Origin: Mycolicibacterium sp. TUM20985
Lineage (GTDB): Bacteria > Actinomycetota > Actinomycetes > Mycobacteriales > Mycobacteriaceae
Length of the DNA: 64,000 nt
Direction: 5' to 3'
Assembly (NCBI RefSeq): GCF_030295745.1
Contig: NZ_AP027291.1
Location: 1,364,001-1,428,000, forward strand
Part shown: one piece after another, positions 8,308 through 15,471 of the stretch
How positions within the stretch are numbered: position 1 is the stretch's first letter
Layout of the letters: every line of letters starts with the position of its first letter
Made by a program: the position numbers and the translations under genes
The notes under the pieces: model-generated
Told to the model about the DNA's origin: nothing
The model's database searches: none
Seen by the model: the letters and a program-made list of their open reading frames with translations, nothing else

Positions 8308-9213
8308 TCACTTCGCCTCGGCCGGCCAGCCGGGGATGGGGTCACCGTGCGGCGGTGGTTGGTCATGGAATCCGGTGTACATCGCCTTGCGTGCCGCGGC
8401 GTCATCGGGCATGTTGTCCGCGCACTGTTGTTGCAGCTCCGGCGGACCCACGTCACGCGCCTTTCCCATGTCGCCCCACAACGTGTAACTCGCCGCCGTC
8501 ACGAACCACGGACCAAACACGTCGTCAGTGGGTGCGGGCGCGGGTCCGCTCTGCGGCGCAGACACTGCCGGAGGGTGATTCGGTGGGAGCCGTGGATCTG
8601 TGTCCGTGAACTCGACCCGCCAAACGATGATTCCGTAGCGATCCTTGTTGGGCGGCTCACTGGAGTCGGATGGCATGATGATCGACCTGAACTTGGAAGC
8701 GTCCTGGGTGTCTCGTTTGAATACGGAGTACTCACTTGCGCATACGAATGCACGGTAAGCGTCGCCGACTGGCTCGAGACTCGAGATGTAGAACGGCGCG
8801 TAGCCGTAGAGATCAGGATGCACCAGGGGATCTGCTGTCGACCCGGCAGGCGTCTCGGGTCGGATGCTGCCGAGTTCGATCGGGTAGCCGAGGGTGTCCT
8901 TCGGTCCGTTCTCTGGAGTTGCCCGCAGGAACCCCGGGTAGGCGGCAGACGTGTTTCCCGTGAAATCCACGATGTCGTACGACTCGAGATATGCCCGCAA
9001 CAAAACGGCCGGTCCTGTGTCAAGGTCGATTCCTGGTGCCGCCGCCCAGTGGAAACGAAGATTGCTCAACGAGGCCGGCCAGTTGACGGGAGTGGAAGTC
9101 GCCTGCGGTGACGGGGGCGGGGATGGCGACGGCTGTGATGTGCATCCGGCGACGATGGCTACAGCGGCAGTGAAAGATACTGTCGCACAACAATTACGGA
9201 ATGATCGCATCAT
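8308..9213 (-). CDS. Putative lipoprotein of unknown function, coupled to EspA/EspE-like gene
   Basis: The N-terminus has a basic start, a hydrophobic stretch and lipobox IVAGC, followed by a Ser/Pro-rich linker, so the mature protein of about 275 residues should be membrane-anchored outside. No enzymatic motif was recognised; aromatic-rich segments and a few cysteines are present. Its start region overlaps the 3' end of the upstream ESX-substrate-like gene by about 20 nt, so the two are translationally coupled. I infer a partner or protective (immunity-type) role. ATG at 9213 or 9210 is likely; a GTG at 9219 is also in frame. Confidence 0.65.
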   Translation of the reverse strand: MMRSFRNCCATVSFTAAVAIVAGCTSQPSPSPPPSPQATSTPVNWPASLSNLRFHWAAAPGIDLDTGPAVLLRAYLESYDIVDFTGNTSAAYPGFLRATPENGPKDTLGYPIELGSIRPETPAGSTADPLVHPDLYGYAPFYISSLEPVGDAYRAFVCASEYSVFKRDTQDASKFRSIIMPSDSSEPPNKDRYGIIVWRVEFTDTDPRLPPNHPPAVSAPQSGPAPAPTDDVFGPWFVTAASYTLWGDMGKARDVGPPELQQQCADNMPDDAAARKAMYTGFHDQPPPHGDPIPGWPAEAK

Positions 9214-11485
9214 AGGCACCGTCGTAAGCGTCGAAAGCGGTGATGACGGGGCCGCCCATGTTGGACAGGTAGTTAATGAGGGCCGTCACGTACTGATCGT
9301 CTAACTTGCCATTTGTATCCGCTGCTACTGGATTGATGTGGCCATCTGAGTAGTAGTCGTTCATGAGTCGCTGAACATCCTCGGGCATCCCCAAATTGCG
9401 ATGGAGGAATTCGTTGGCCACCACCGTCTTCACGTCGATCGAACTGTGTTTGGCGATCTCGTCATAGGGCACCAATTCAGGGGAGGGTCCGACGATGGCT
9501 TCCTTCATTAGGTCTGATTGCATCCCCACGATTGTTCCCACGAGCGGATTGTCGATTAGTCCGGTGCCCGTCGAGGCGACGCGATCGTAGGCATCGGAAA
9601 GTTTCTGGTGGGCGTCGATTCGAGCCTGGTTCGCGTCGACCTGGAGGTCATGAAGGGCATTGAACGTCCCAAGCTCGGTGATGCCCTTGAGTCGTCCCGC
9701 GTACTCCATACCCGTGGTGATCTCCGGATGCAGCGGATTGTCGGCCACCGAATTCGCGAACTGGCTGACGAAGCTCGACTGGACACCGACCGATCGCTCG
9801 GTCAGTATTCGTCCCGCTTCGTCATTCGACTCCAATACTGAGAACACGCCAACTGCCCTCGGTGCCTTCATGTTGTCACCATCTAGCCCCCCGAAACCTG
9901 ATGAGCTGTCCAAGTTCTGCCCAGCCATGTCATCGACGTACGGCGTCATGGCGAGTGCCAAACTCTTGGCCAATTCGGGGTTGAGCTGGCCCAGCGACAC
10001 GTTCTTCTCAGATCCCGTGTCGATATTGAGCAAATCTGGGTGATGATCCCCGATGTAGGCGGCGAGAGCATGAGCCGTCTCTCCCGCCCGACTGCTGACA
10101 TCAGGATTCGCCGAGTAGGCGTCGTTGTCGATCCAATCGGTGAGCGTGCTCGCCGCACGGCCGTCATCCTGCCAGGGATGAGTGAGCACGTTCTTGGTGA
10201 AATCACTGTCACGCGCGAACATCTCGTGGTCGACGACTGTGTCGCGACCAGCTGTCTCGAAGACCCGACCGACGACGTCGTCGCCCCAAGTCTGGTTGCC
10301 CTCGGCGGCAAGCCACTCCTTGCCACGGGCCATCATCTCGTGGTCCAGCACTGACCCCTGCTGGAACTTGGAGTCACCGTCGCCCACGATGTCGGCCAGC
10401 GCCGTCAAATTCCGGGCGGCATCACCACGGGTGCCCGCTTCGAGATCAGTGCCCGCACCCGACCCCGGGTAACCGACCGACGGGTCGGACGGGCCCAGGA
10501 AGTCGCCGTTTACGCTCAGCGCCTCTCTTACGCCGCTTGGCAGATCCGATCCGCCACCAGGGAGCCAACCGTCCCGTCCGGGAACAAGCAATCCGGCGCC
10601 GCTCTGGTGGGGGTACTTCACGTCAGGGTCGCTCATCACCTGCATGGCGTCACCCAGGATGCCCTTGTCGTCACCGAGCTTGACCTGGAGTCCGGTGAGA
10701 TCGGACATCGACATGTCCTTCATCTGGTTCTGCATCTGTCCGATCAATTCGGACTGCAAGCCGTCGAGCGGCTTGGGTGGGATCGTTTGACCGGGATGAG
10801 CCGGATCCGAACTGCCCTCCAACTGATCGGAATTGATGGTTCCCATGATGGAGTGAACCTTGGCCGCCGCGTCTTGATCACCGTCCAGCGCTTTGCGAAC
10901 GAGCTCCTGCATGTCCTCCGGGTAGGGCTTCCACTTCCCGTCCTCACCCACTGCGCCGAGAACATCACCCGGGCCTTCCTTCGGCGCGAACTTCTGATTG
11001 CCCAGTGCGGCGTATTCGCCACCGAGACTTCGGATTTGGCTGCCGATCGTCGATAGGTCGCCGTTGGACGTGGTGACGATCTGGCTGAGCTGGCCAAGGC
11101 CCTTCTGCACGATGGGCATCAGCAGCTGTTCGCGGTTCTTGCCCGCTGGTACCGACCCCGCGGCGTCGAGCACCCACTTGCGAACCGCATCGAGATCCTG
11201 GCGGCCGGCGGTGACCACGTGAGCCGACGCGGTGACCTGCGCGCCCAGCCGCTGATCCAGTGCAGCCAACTGTGCGAACACCTTGCCGTGGTCCTGGTTG
11301 GCGGTGTCGTAGGCCGCGGCCGCGGTGCCCGTCCATCGTGACCCTGGTGCGGCCGACTCCACCGTGGTCTGCAGCTGCTGCAAGGTGCCACTCTGGTCGA
11401 ATCGCTCGCCCGTCGGGGGCACACCCTGCCCGAACGTCTCCCGTGCCGAGGACCACGTCGACATGAACGCATCCAGCACGCCCAC
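9194..11485 (-). CDS. EspA/EspE-like type VII secretion substrate, 763 residues
   Basis: The N-terminal ~170 residues form a helical domain with RWTGTAAAAYDTANQDHGKV (Trp51-Thr-Gly), resembling the EspA/EspE family pattern W-x-G-x-A-A-x-x-Y followed by x-N-x-x-H. The remaining ~590 residues are acidic, largely helical and lack a recognised catalytic motif; they resemble the mycobacterial proteins annotated as TPR repeat region-containing. No Sec signal peptide is present, consistent with ESX export. The GTG at 11485 has GAGGGGG 6 nt upstream. The first ~170 codons and the promoter are nearly identical to the paralogue at 12329-13462. The C-terminal half uses visibly less GC than its neighbours. 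Confidence 0.65.
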   Translation of the reverse strand: MGVLDAFMSTWSSARETFGQGVPPTGERFDQSGTLQQLQTTVESAAPGSRWTGTAAAAYDTANQDHGKVFAQLAALDQRLGAQVTASAHVVTAGRQDLDAVRKWVLDAAGSVPAGKNREQLLMPIVQKGLGQLSQIVTTSNGDLSTIGSQIRSLGGEYAALGNQKFAPKEGPGDVLGAVGEDGKWKPYPEDMQELVRKALDGDQDAAAKVHSIMGTINSDQLEGSSDPAHPGQTIPPKPLDGLQSELIGQMQNQMKDMSMSDLTGLQVKLGDDKGILGDAMQVMSDPDVKYPHQSGAGLLVPGRDGWLPGGGSDLPSGVREALSVNGDFLGPSDPSVGYPGSGAGTDLEAGTRGDAARNLTALADIVGDGDSKFQQGSVLDHEMMARGKEWLAAEGNQTWGDDVVGRVFETAGRDTVVDHEMFARDSDFTKNVLTHPWQDDGRAASTLTDWIDNDAYSANPDVSSRAGETAHALAAYIGDHHPDLLNIDTGSEKNVSLGQLNPELAKSLALAMTPYVDDMAGQNLDSSSGFGGLDGDNMKAPRAVGVFSVLESNDEAGRILTERSVGVQSSFVSQFANSVADNPLHPEITTGMEYAGRLKGITELGTFNALHDLQVDANQARIDAHQKLSDAYDRVASTGTGLIDNPLVGTIVGMQSDLMKEAIVGPSPELVPYDEIAKHSSIDVKTVVANEFLHRNLGMPEDVQRLMNDYYSDGHINPVAADTNGKLDDQYVTALINYLSNMGGPVITAFDAYDGAYDAIIP

Positions 11486-11516
11486 GAAAGCCCCCTCGAT
11501 CGCCGTTGGTGACCCA

Positions 11517-11522
11517 ATCGTA
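11517..11522 (-). promoter_or_regulatory. -10 hexamer of EspA/EspE-like gene 1
   Basis: TACGAT on the minus strand, about 31 nt before the GTG at 11485. Transcription would start near 11510 and leave a short leader containing GAGGGGG. The same element precedes the paralogue. Confidence 0.4.
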
Positions 11523-11565
11523 AGGCCGCCCAGCTACCCCCGATTGCGGGAATCGCGAGCACGAC

Positions 11566-11624
11566 TCAGCCGCGCACCGCCGCCGCTTGCCGCGCAGCGT
11601 CCGCAGCCACGCCCGTCATGCCGA
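11566..11624 (-). pseudogene. 3' remnant of the helical-repeat protein gene
   Basis: These 59 bp equal 13543-13601 apart from one base and contain the last ~18 codons plus stop of the intact gene at 13543-14787. Beyond 11624 the similarity stops abruptly. It marks the end of the duplicated segment and shows that the region near 13.5 kb is the likely original context. Confidence 0.75.
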
Positions 11625-11644
11625 CGGCCATCCTGCCCCCCGGT

Positions 11645-11650
11645 TAGCGT
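11645..11650 (+). promoter_or_regulatory. -10 hexamer of small membrane protein gene
   Basis: TAGCGT lies 7 nt before the ATG at 11658, fitting leaderless transcription. Confidence 0.45.
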
Positions 11651-11657
11651 AAGGGTC

Positions 11658-11864
11658 ATGTGGCTCTCGACCTTGAAGATCGTGCTCATCGTGTTCCTTG
11701 TGGTGGGCCTTTGGATCCTGGCGGTCGCGTTCGTTCGAAAGTCGCGAGCGAAGGGCTTTCCCACGCCAGAGTCGTCAAGTCAGTTCTGGCAGATGAATGG
11801 TGCGATGCCGCCGACGCCGAAACCGTCGTGGTCCGACGCCGACGAGGATCCCGACAGACCCTAG
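11658..11864 (+). CDS. Small single-pass membrane protein (68 aa)
   Basis: One hydrophobic segment at about residues 5-25 (LKIVLIVFLVVGLWILAVAF) is followed by a basic RKSRAKG stop-transfer and a Pro/Asp-rich cytoplasmic tail. No family recognised. It is the only plus-strand gene in the ESX-substrate island, lying between the two duplicated units and divergent from gene 1. A well-spaced -10 box supports it as a real gene. Its tail ends 12 nt before the stop of the convergent membrane protein gene. Confidence 0.6.
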   Translation: MWLSTLKIVLIVFLVVGLWILAVAFVRKSRAKGFPTPESSSQFWQMNGAMPPTPKPSWSDADEDPDRP

Positions 11865-11876
11865 ACTTGACCTCGA

Positions 11877-12332
11877 TCACGCGGGGCAGACGGCAACCAA
11901 TTCTGCGAGTTCAGTCTTGAACTGTGAGTTCAGGTCGGCGTACTTCTGCACCCATGCCGGCGGCCCGGGGACCGGCGCTTGGTTTGCGTCGTCTCGTGAT
12001 TCGACGACCACCCCAACGGTCTGATCGGCCAGTTCCGCGACCTTCTCGGCATGCCGCGCCAAGCCCGGATCGGCGATCTCGTCGGCGAAACCCTTCAGCT
12101 GGGTCGCCCAGGCGCGATAGTCCGAGACCGGTGTCTCCGACGGGTTGTCAGGGTCCGACTGGGCAATGATTGCCTGGTCGTGAGCCGCGTTCGAATCGAG
12201 TAACTGCCTCACGGCGGCACAGTCCGAGTCCGACCGGCCCGGCACTACCCAGATGAAGACAGCAGCCGCAATCGCCGCGAGCACAGTCACGGTGACCGCC
12301 CCTGTAATCCACCACCTGCGTGTCGTCATCAT
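11877..12332 (-). CDS. Membrane-anchored protein of unknown function, coupled to EspA/EspE-like gene 2
   Basis: Of 151 residues, MMTTRRWW is followed by one hydrophobic segment (about 9-30) and then a ~120-residue, mostly helical extracytoplasmic domain with Cys near its start and Cys just before the end, which could pair. No catalytic motif seen. The ATG at 12332 overlaps the stop of the upstream gene by 4 nt (ATGA), so translation is coupled. By position it is the counterpart of the lipoprotein that follows gene 1; a partner or immunity role is inference. Confidence 0.6.
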   Translation of the reverse strand: MMTTRRWWITGAVTVTVLAAIAAAVFIWVVPGRSDSDCAAVRQLLDSNAAHDQAIIAQSDPDNPSETPVSDYRAWATQLKGFADEIADPGLARHAEKVAELADQTVGVVVESRDDANQAPVPGPPAWVQKYADLNSQFKTELAELVAVCPA

Positions 12333-13462
12333 CGTGGGCGAGTCATGATTGGAGTCTGGGGAGTGCCGTTGTTCACCGGAACGCCACCGACGAAGTCGAC
12401 CGATCCGCCGCACCCATCGGGCAGATAATACGTCGTTGTCACGTTACTCGCCGAGAGCGTGGCGATCTGCTGTAGCGCTATCGGTTTCCAGGTGTGGTCT
12501 ACGTTCTGGATGGGCGGCAGGCCGACGAGGTCACCACCTGCACTCGTTGACGTATTACGTTGGTACTCATAGACGTTACCCACCCATCGCTGCACCTGAG
12601 GCTCACCGTTGACGTTCACCACGCGGGTGGTGTCGGTTGCCTCGGTTCCTGCGATGCGGAAGCGGTAACCCTCCCTGTACTGCACGATGGGCGCGTCCTC
12701 ATCGGCGATCCAGGTCTGCCCCGGCACGTACATGCCCGTTGTCGGGCCAACTTTGAGCGGAGTGTCCTCGGCAAACGGTCGGTACTCGGGCTTCAGCGGC
12801 GCATACGGCCCGCGGGGCGACGCTGAAACCGCTTCCCACTGGCCGAAGTTCGGATTGCCGACGAACGGATCAGCGGGGTCCGCCGTTCGGCCTGGGGTTA
12901 GGGGATTTCGCGGCACCTCCGTCTCCTCGTCCGTGTCGAATACATCCGGGCCCTGCTTCGGCGCGAACTTCTGATTGCCCAGTACGGCGTATTCGCCACC
13001 GAGACTTCGGATTTGGCTGCCGATCGTCGATAGGTCGCCGTTGGACGTGGTGACGATCTGGCTGAGCTGGCCAAGGCCCTTCTGCACGATGGGCATCAGC
13101 AGCTGTTCGCGGTTCTTGCCCGCTGGTACCGACCCCGCGGCGTCGAGCACCCACTTGCGAACCGCATCGAGATCCTGGCGGCCGGCGGTGACCACGTGAG
13201 CCGACGCGGTGACCTGCGCGCCCAGCCGCTGATCCAGTGCAGCCAACTGTGCGAACACCTTGCCGTGGTCCTGGTTGGCGGTGTCGTAGGCCGCGGCCGC
13301 GGTGCCCGTCCATCGTGACCCTGGTGCGGCCGACTCCACCGTGGTCTGCAGCTGCTGCAAGGTGCCACTCTGGTCGAATCGCTCGCCCGTCGGGGGCACA
13401 CCCTGCCCGAACGTCTCCCGTGCCGAGGACCACGTCGACATGAACGCATCCAGCACGCCCAC
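12329..13462 (-). CDS. EspA/EspE-like type VII secretion substrate, 377 residues, variant C-terminus
   Basis: Residues 1 to about 172 equal those of the 763-residue paralogue except around one Ala/Val and the junction. After KFAPKQGPDVF the sequence is unrelated: a ~200-residue domain rich in aromatic residues and prolines (QWEAVSASPRGPY, QVQRWVGNVYEYQ, TTTYYLPDGCGGSVDFV) with a single Cys near the end. Constant N-terminus plus swapped C-terminus is the layout of polymorphic secreted effectors, but I recognise no toxin motif. GTG start at 13462 with the same ribosome-binding site and promoter as gene 1. Confidence 0.65.
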   Translation of the reverse strand: MGVLDAFMSTWSSARETFGQGVPPTGERFDQSGTLQQLQTTVESAAPGSRWTGTAAAAYDTANQDHGKVFAQLAALDQRLGAQVTASAHVVTAGRQDLDAVRKWVLDAAGSVPAGKNREQLLMPIVQKGLGQLSQIVTTSNGDLSTIGSQIRSLGGEYAVLGNQKFAPKQGPDVFDTDEETEVPRNPLTPGRTADPADPFVGNPNFGQWEAVSASPRGPYAPLKPEYRPFAEDTPLKVGPTTGMYVPGQTWIADEDAPIVQYREGYRFRIAGTEATDTTRVVNVNGEPQVQRWVGNVYEYQRNTSTSAGGDLVGLPPIQNVDHTWKPIALQQIATLSASNVTTTYYLPDGCGGSVDFVGGVPVNNGTPQTPIMTRPR

Positions 13463-13601
13463 GAAAGCCCCCTCGATCGCCGTTGGTGACCCAATCGTAA
13501 GGCCGCCCAGCTACCCCCGATTGCGGGAATCGCGAGCACGACTCAGCCGCGCACCGCCGCCGCTTGCCGCGCGGCGTCCGCAGCCACGCCCGTCATGCCG
13601 A
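12946..13601. repeat. 656-bp direct repeat, copy 2
   Basis: Partner of 10969-11624 (offset 1977). In this copy the right end continues into the intact helical-repeat gene, so the sequence here is probably ancestral and copy 1 derived. Confidence 0.9.
13494..13499 (-). promoter_or_regulatory. -10 hexamer of EspA/EspE-like gene 2
   Basis: Identical TACGAT and spacing as at 11517-11522, lying just beyond the stop of the upstream helical-repeat gene. Confidence 0.4.
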
Positions 13602-14787
13602 TCTCGTCGAACGCCCCGGCAGCCTCGATCAACGCCAACGCATCACCGGCGGTGAACGCCCGCGCATAGGACAGAGCGAGGGGCCGGACGACGCAGTCCA
13701 CGTCCAGGCGGTCGATGGCCTCGGCGGCGCGCATGTCGCCGAGGCGCACCGCGTCGATGAGGGCGCGCAGGGCGACCGCCGACTGGCCGCCACGCTCCGC
13801 GGCGCGGGCCGACTCGCGGGCGGCGTTGACCGCCCCTGGCCCATCGCGACGCGCAGCCGCAGTCCACGCCCGCGCCAGCGAGAGCTCGGGTGCGAAGAGC
13901 ATCGACTTGAGACCATGGCGCGCTTCGGCTTTCGCGAGCATCCGGCCCGCGTCCGCGATGCGTCCCGACTGGCCGAGCGCCTGCGCCAACAACATCCACG
14001 CCAAGGGGCCCCACGAGTAACCCGTCGGTGCCAGTGCCGCCGCCGCCGTCTCCAGCAGACCGATCGACCCGGCGGCGTCACCGCGCGCGAGCAGCACGTC
14101 GGCCACCAGGAGTTGGCCGATCGCGTGGCTCGGCTGCGGGGGCGGAGAGCCGTCGAGCAGGTCTTGCGCCAGCCGTTGCGCACGGTCGAGTTCCCCCGAC
14201 ATCACCAGCGCGGTGGTCTGCCCGAAGGCGCTGGTGAAGCGCAGCAGCCCGGGGCTTCCCGCGGCGATGGCACGCGCGGCCAGGTCGTCGACGTCGTCGA
14301 AGGTGCCCATCCTGGCGTGACACAGCGCCGCTGCCGCCGCAGCCCAGCCGACGGCCTGCTGGTCGGCATGCGGTGAGTCGAGCACCTCGTGGGAGATCTG
14401 CATCGCGCGCGCCGGGCTGCCCGCGTTCATCGTGAACGTGCCGAGCAGCGCGTCGAGCGTCGCCCCCATCCCCTCGGACGTCACCTTGCCCCGGACCGTC
14501 TGCAGGAACGCCGTGGCCCGCTCCGGTTGATCCAGCATCCAGAACTGGTTGGCGGCCCGCGGTAGTGCCCACGCCATCAAGTCGGATTCGCTGAGCGTGG
14601 ATTCGTCGACCTCGGCCATCACCGCGTCGGCGTCCCGGCCGCGGCCCTGCCACGCCAACGCCTGCGCGAGGGTCAGTCGCGCCGCGAGCGATTCTCGGTC
14701 CAGCAGCGCCGCACGGCCCAGGTCCTCGGCGGTGGCCAGGTCACCCCGTCCCAATGCCTCTTCGGCGGCAGCGATTCGGTCGGGCAT
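13543..14787 (-). CDS. Helical-repeat (TPR-like) protein, possibly a degenerate LuxR/MalT-type regulator
   Basis: The 414 residues consist almost wholly of Ala/Leu-rich helical pairs (AARLTLAQALAWQGRGRDA, LLVADVLLARGDAAGSIGLL), a TPR-like superhelix. Similar stretches form the middle part of large LuxR-family ATPase regulators, but neither a P-loop nor a C-terminal helix-turn-helix is present, so it may be a truncated relative or a scaffold. By position it corresponds to Rv1204c. I start it at ATG 14787 (MPDRIAAAEEAL); the frame upstream overlaps the divergent promoter region. Its 3' end is part of the 656-bp repeat. Confidence 0.6.
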   Translation of the reverse strand: MPDRIAAAEEALGRGDLATAEDLGRAALLDRESLAARLTLAQALAWQGRGRDADAVMAEVDESTLSESDLMAWALPRAANQFWMLDQPERATAFLQTVRGKVTSEGMGATLDALLGTFTMNAGSPARAMQISHEVLDSPHADQQAVGWAAAAAALCHARMGTFDDVDDLAARAIAAGSPGLLRFTSAFGQTTALVMSGELDRAQRLAQDLLDGSPPPQPSHAIGQLLVADVLLARGDAAGSIGLLETAAAALAPTGYSWGPLAWMLLAQALGQSGRIADAGRMLAKAEARHGLKSMLFAPELSLARAWTAAARRDGPGAVNAARESARAAERGGQSAVALRALIDAVRLGDMRAAEAIDRLDVDCVVRPLALSYARAFTAGDALALIEAAGAFDEIGMTGVAADAARQAAAVRG

Positions 14788-14852
14788 CGCCGCAGTGTAT
14801 GGCGGTTGTACCCGCATCCACTGGCGAACTCGTTCGTTCGCGCGGACCCGGG

Positions 14853-14858
14853 TACCTT
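14853..14858 (+). promoter_or_regulatory. -10 hexamer of LOG gene
   Basis: TACCTT lies 6 nt before the GTG at 14865, a leaderless arrangement that selects this start. Confidence 0.45.
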
Positions 14859-14864
14859 GCACCC

Positions 14865-15440
14865 GTGCCCGCCGAATCAGATGCCACCGAAGTCCGCGGC
14901 CCATGGGCGGTCTGCGTGTACTGCGCGTCCGGCCCGACTCATCGCGAGTTGCTCGAGATGGCCGCCGACGTGGGTGCCGCCATCGCCAATCGCGGTTGGA
15001 CGCTGGTATCCGGCGGGGGAATCGTCTCGGCGATGGGTGCGGTGGCGGGGGCCGCGCGGGCGCACGCCGGCCACACCGTCGGTGTGATCCCCAAGGCTCT
15101 CGTTCATCGCGAGCTCGCCGACGTCGAGGCCGACGAGCTCATCGTCACCGACACCATGCGGCAGCGGAAGCAGGTCATGGAGGATCGCGCCGACGCGTTC
15201 CTCGTCCTCCCCGGTGGCATTGGCACGCTGGAGGAATTCTTCGAGGCCTGGACCGCGGGCTACCTCGGCATGCACGACAAGCCGCTGGTCATGCTCGATC
15301 CCCATGGTCACTACGACGGGCTAATGACCTGGTTGCGTGGGCTCGCGGACACCGGGTACGTGGGCGCGGCAGCACTCGACCGGCTGCTCATCTGCACCGA
15401 CGTCGAGGCGGCGCTGCAGGCATGCGCACCACTCGCGTGA
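14865..15440 (+). CDS. LOG-family cytokinin riboside 5'-monophosphate phosphoribohydrolase
   Basis: Releases the free base from N6-modified AMP, the activating step for cytokinins; the M. tuberculosis homologue Rv1205 does this. Hallmarks are VCVYCASG at the N-terminus, GGGIVSAMG, the RQRKQVM segment holding the catalytic arginine, and the family signature PGGIGTLEEFFE (about residue 108). Length 191 residues, as expected. The C-terminus is a plain helix. It lies just before fadD6, as in M. tuberculosis, but with its own promoter. Confidence 0.9.
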   Translation: MPAESDATEVRGPWAVCVYCASGPTHRELLEMAADVGAAIANRGWTLVSGGGIVSAMGAVAGAARAHAGHTVGVIPKALVHRELADVEADELIVTDTMRQRKQVMEDRADAFLVLPGGIGTLEEFFEAWTAGYLGMHDKPLVMLDPHGHYDGLMTWLRGLADTGYVGAAALDRLLICTDVEAALQACAPLA

Positions 15441-15459
15441 TGCTCGCCACGCTCACCGC

Positions 15460-15465
15460 TAGGGT
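15460..15465 (+). promoter_or_regulatory. -10 hexamer of fadD6
   Basis: TAGGGT lies 6 nt before the GTG at 15472. Confidence 0.45.
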
Positions 15466-15471
15466 TGCCTC

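Larger units (their letters stand above)
10969..11624. repeat. 656-bp direct repeat, copy 1
   Basis: Matches 12946-13601 at a constant offset of 1977. I count four mismatches (10976, 10978, 11007, 11596), so about 99% identity. It covers the first ~172 codons of the EspA/EspE-like gene, its ribosome-binding site and -10 box, and 59 bp of the 3' end of the helical-repeat gene found intact beside copy 2. Confidence 0.9.
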
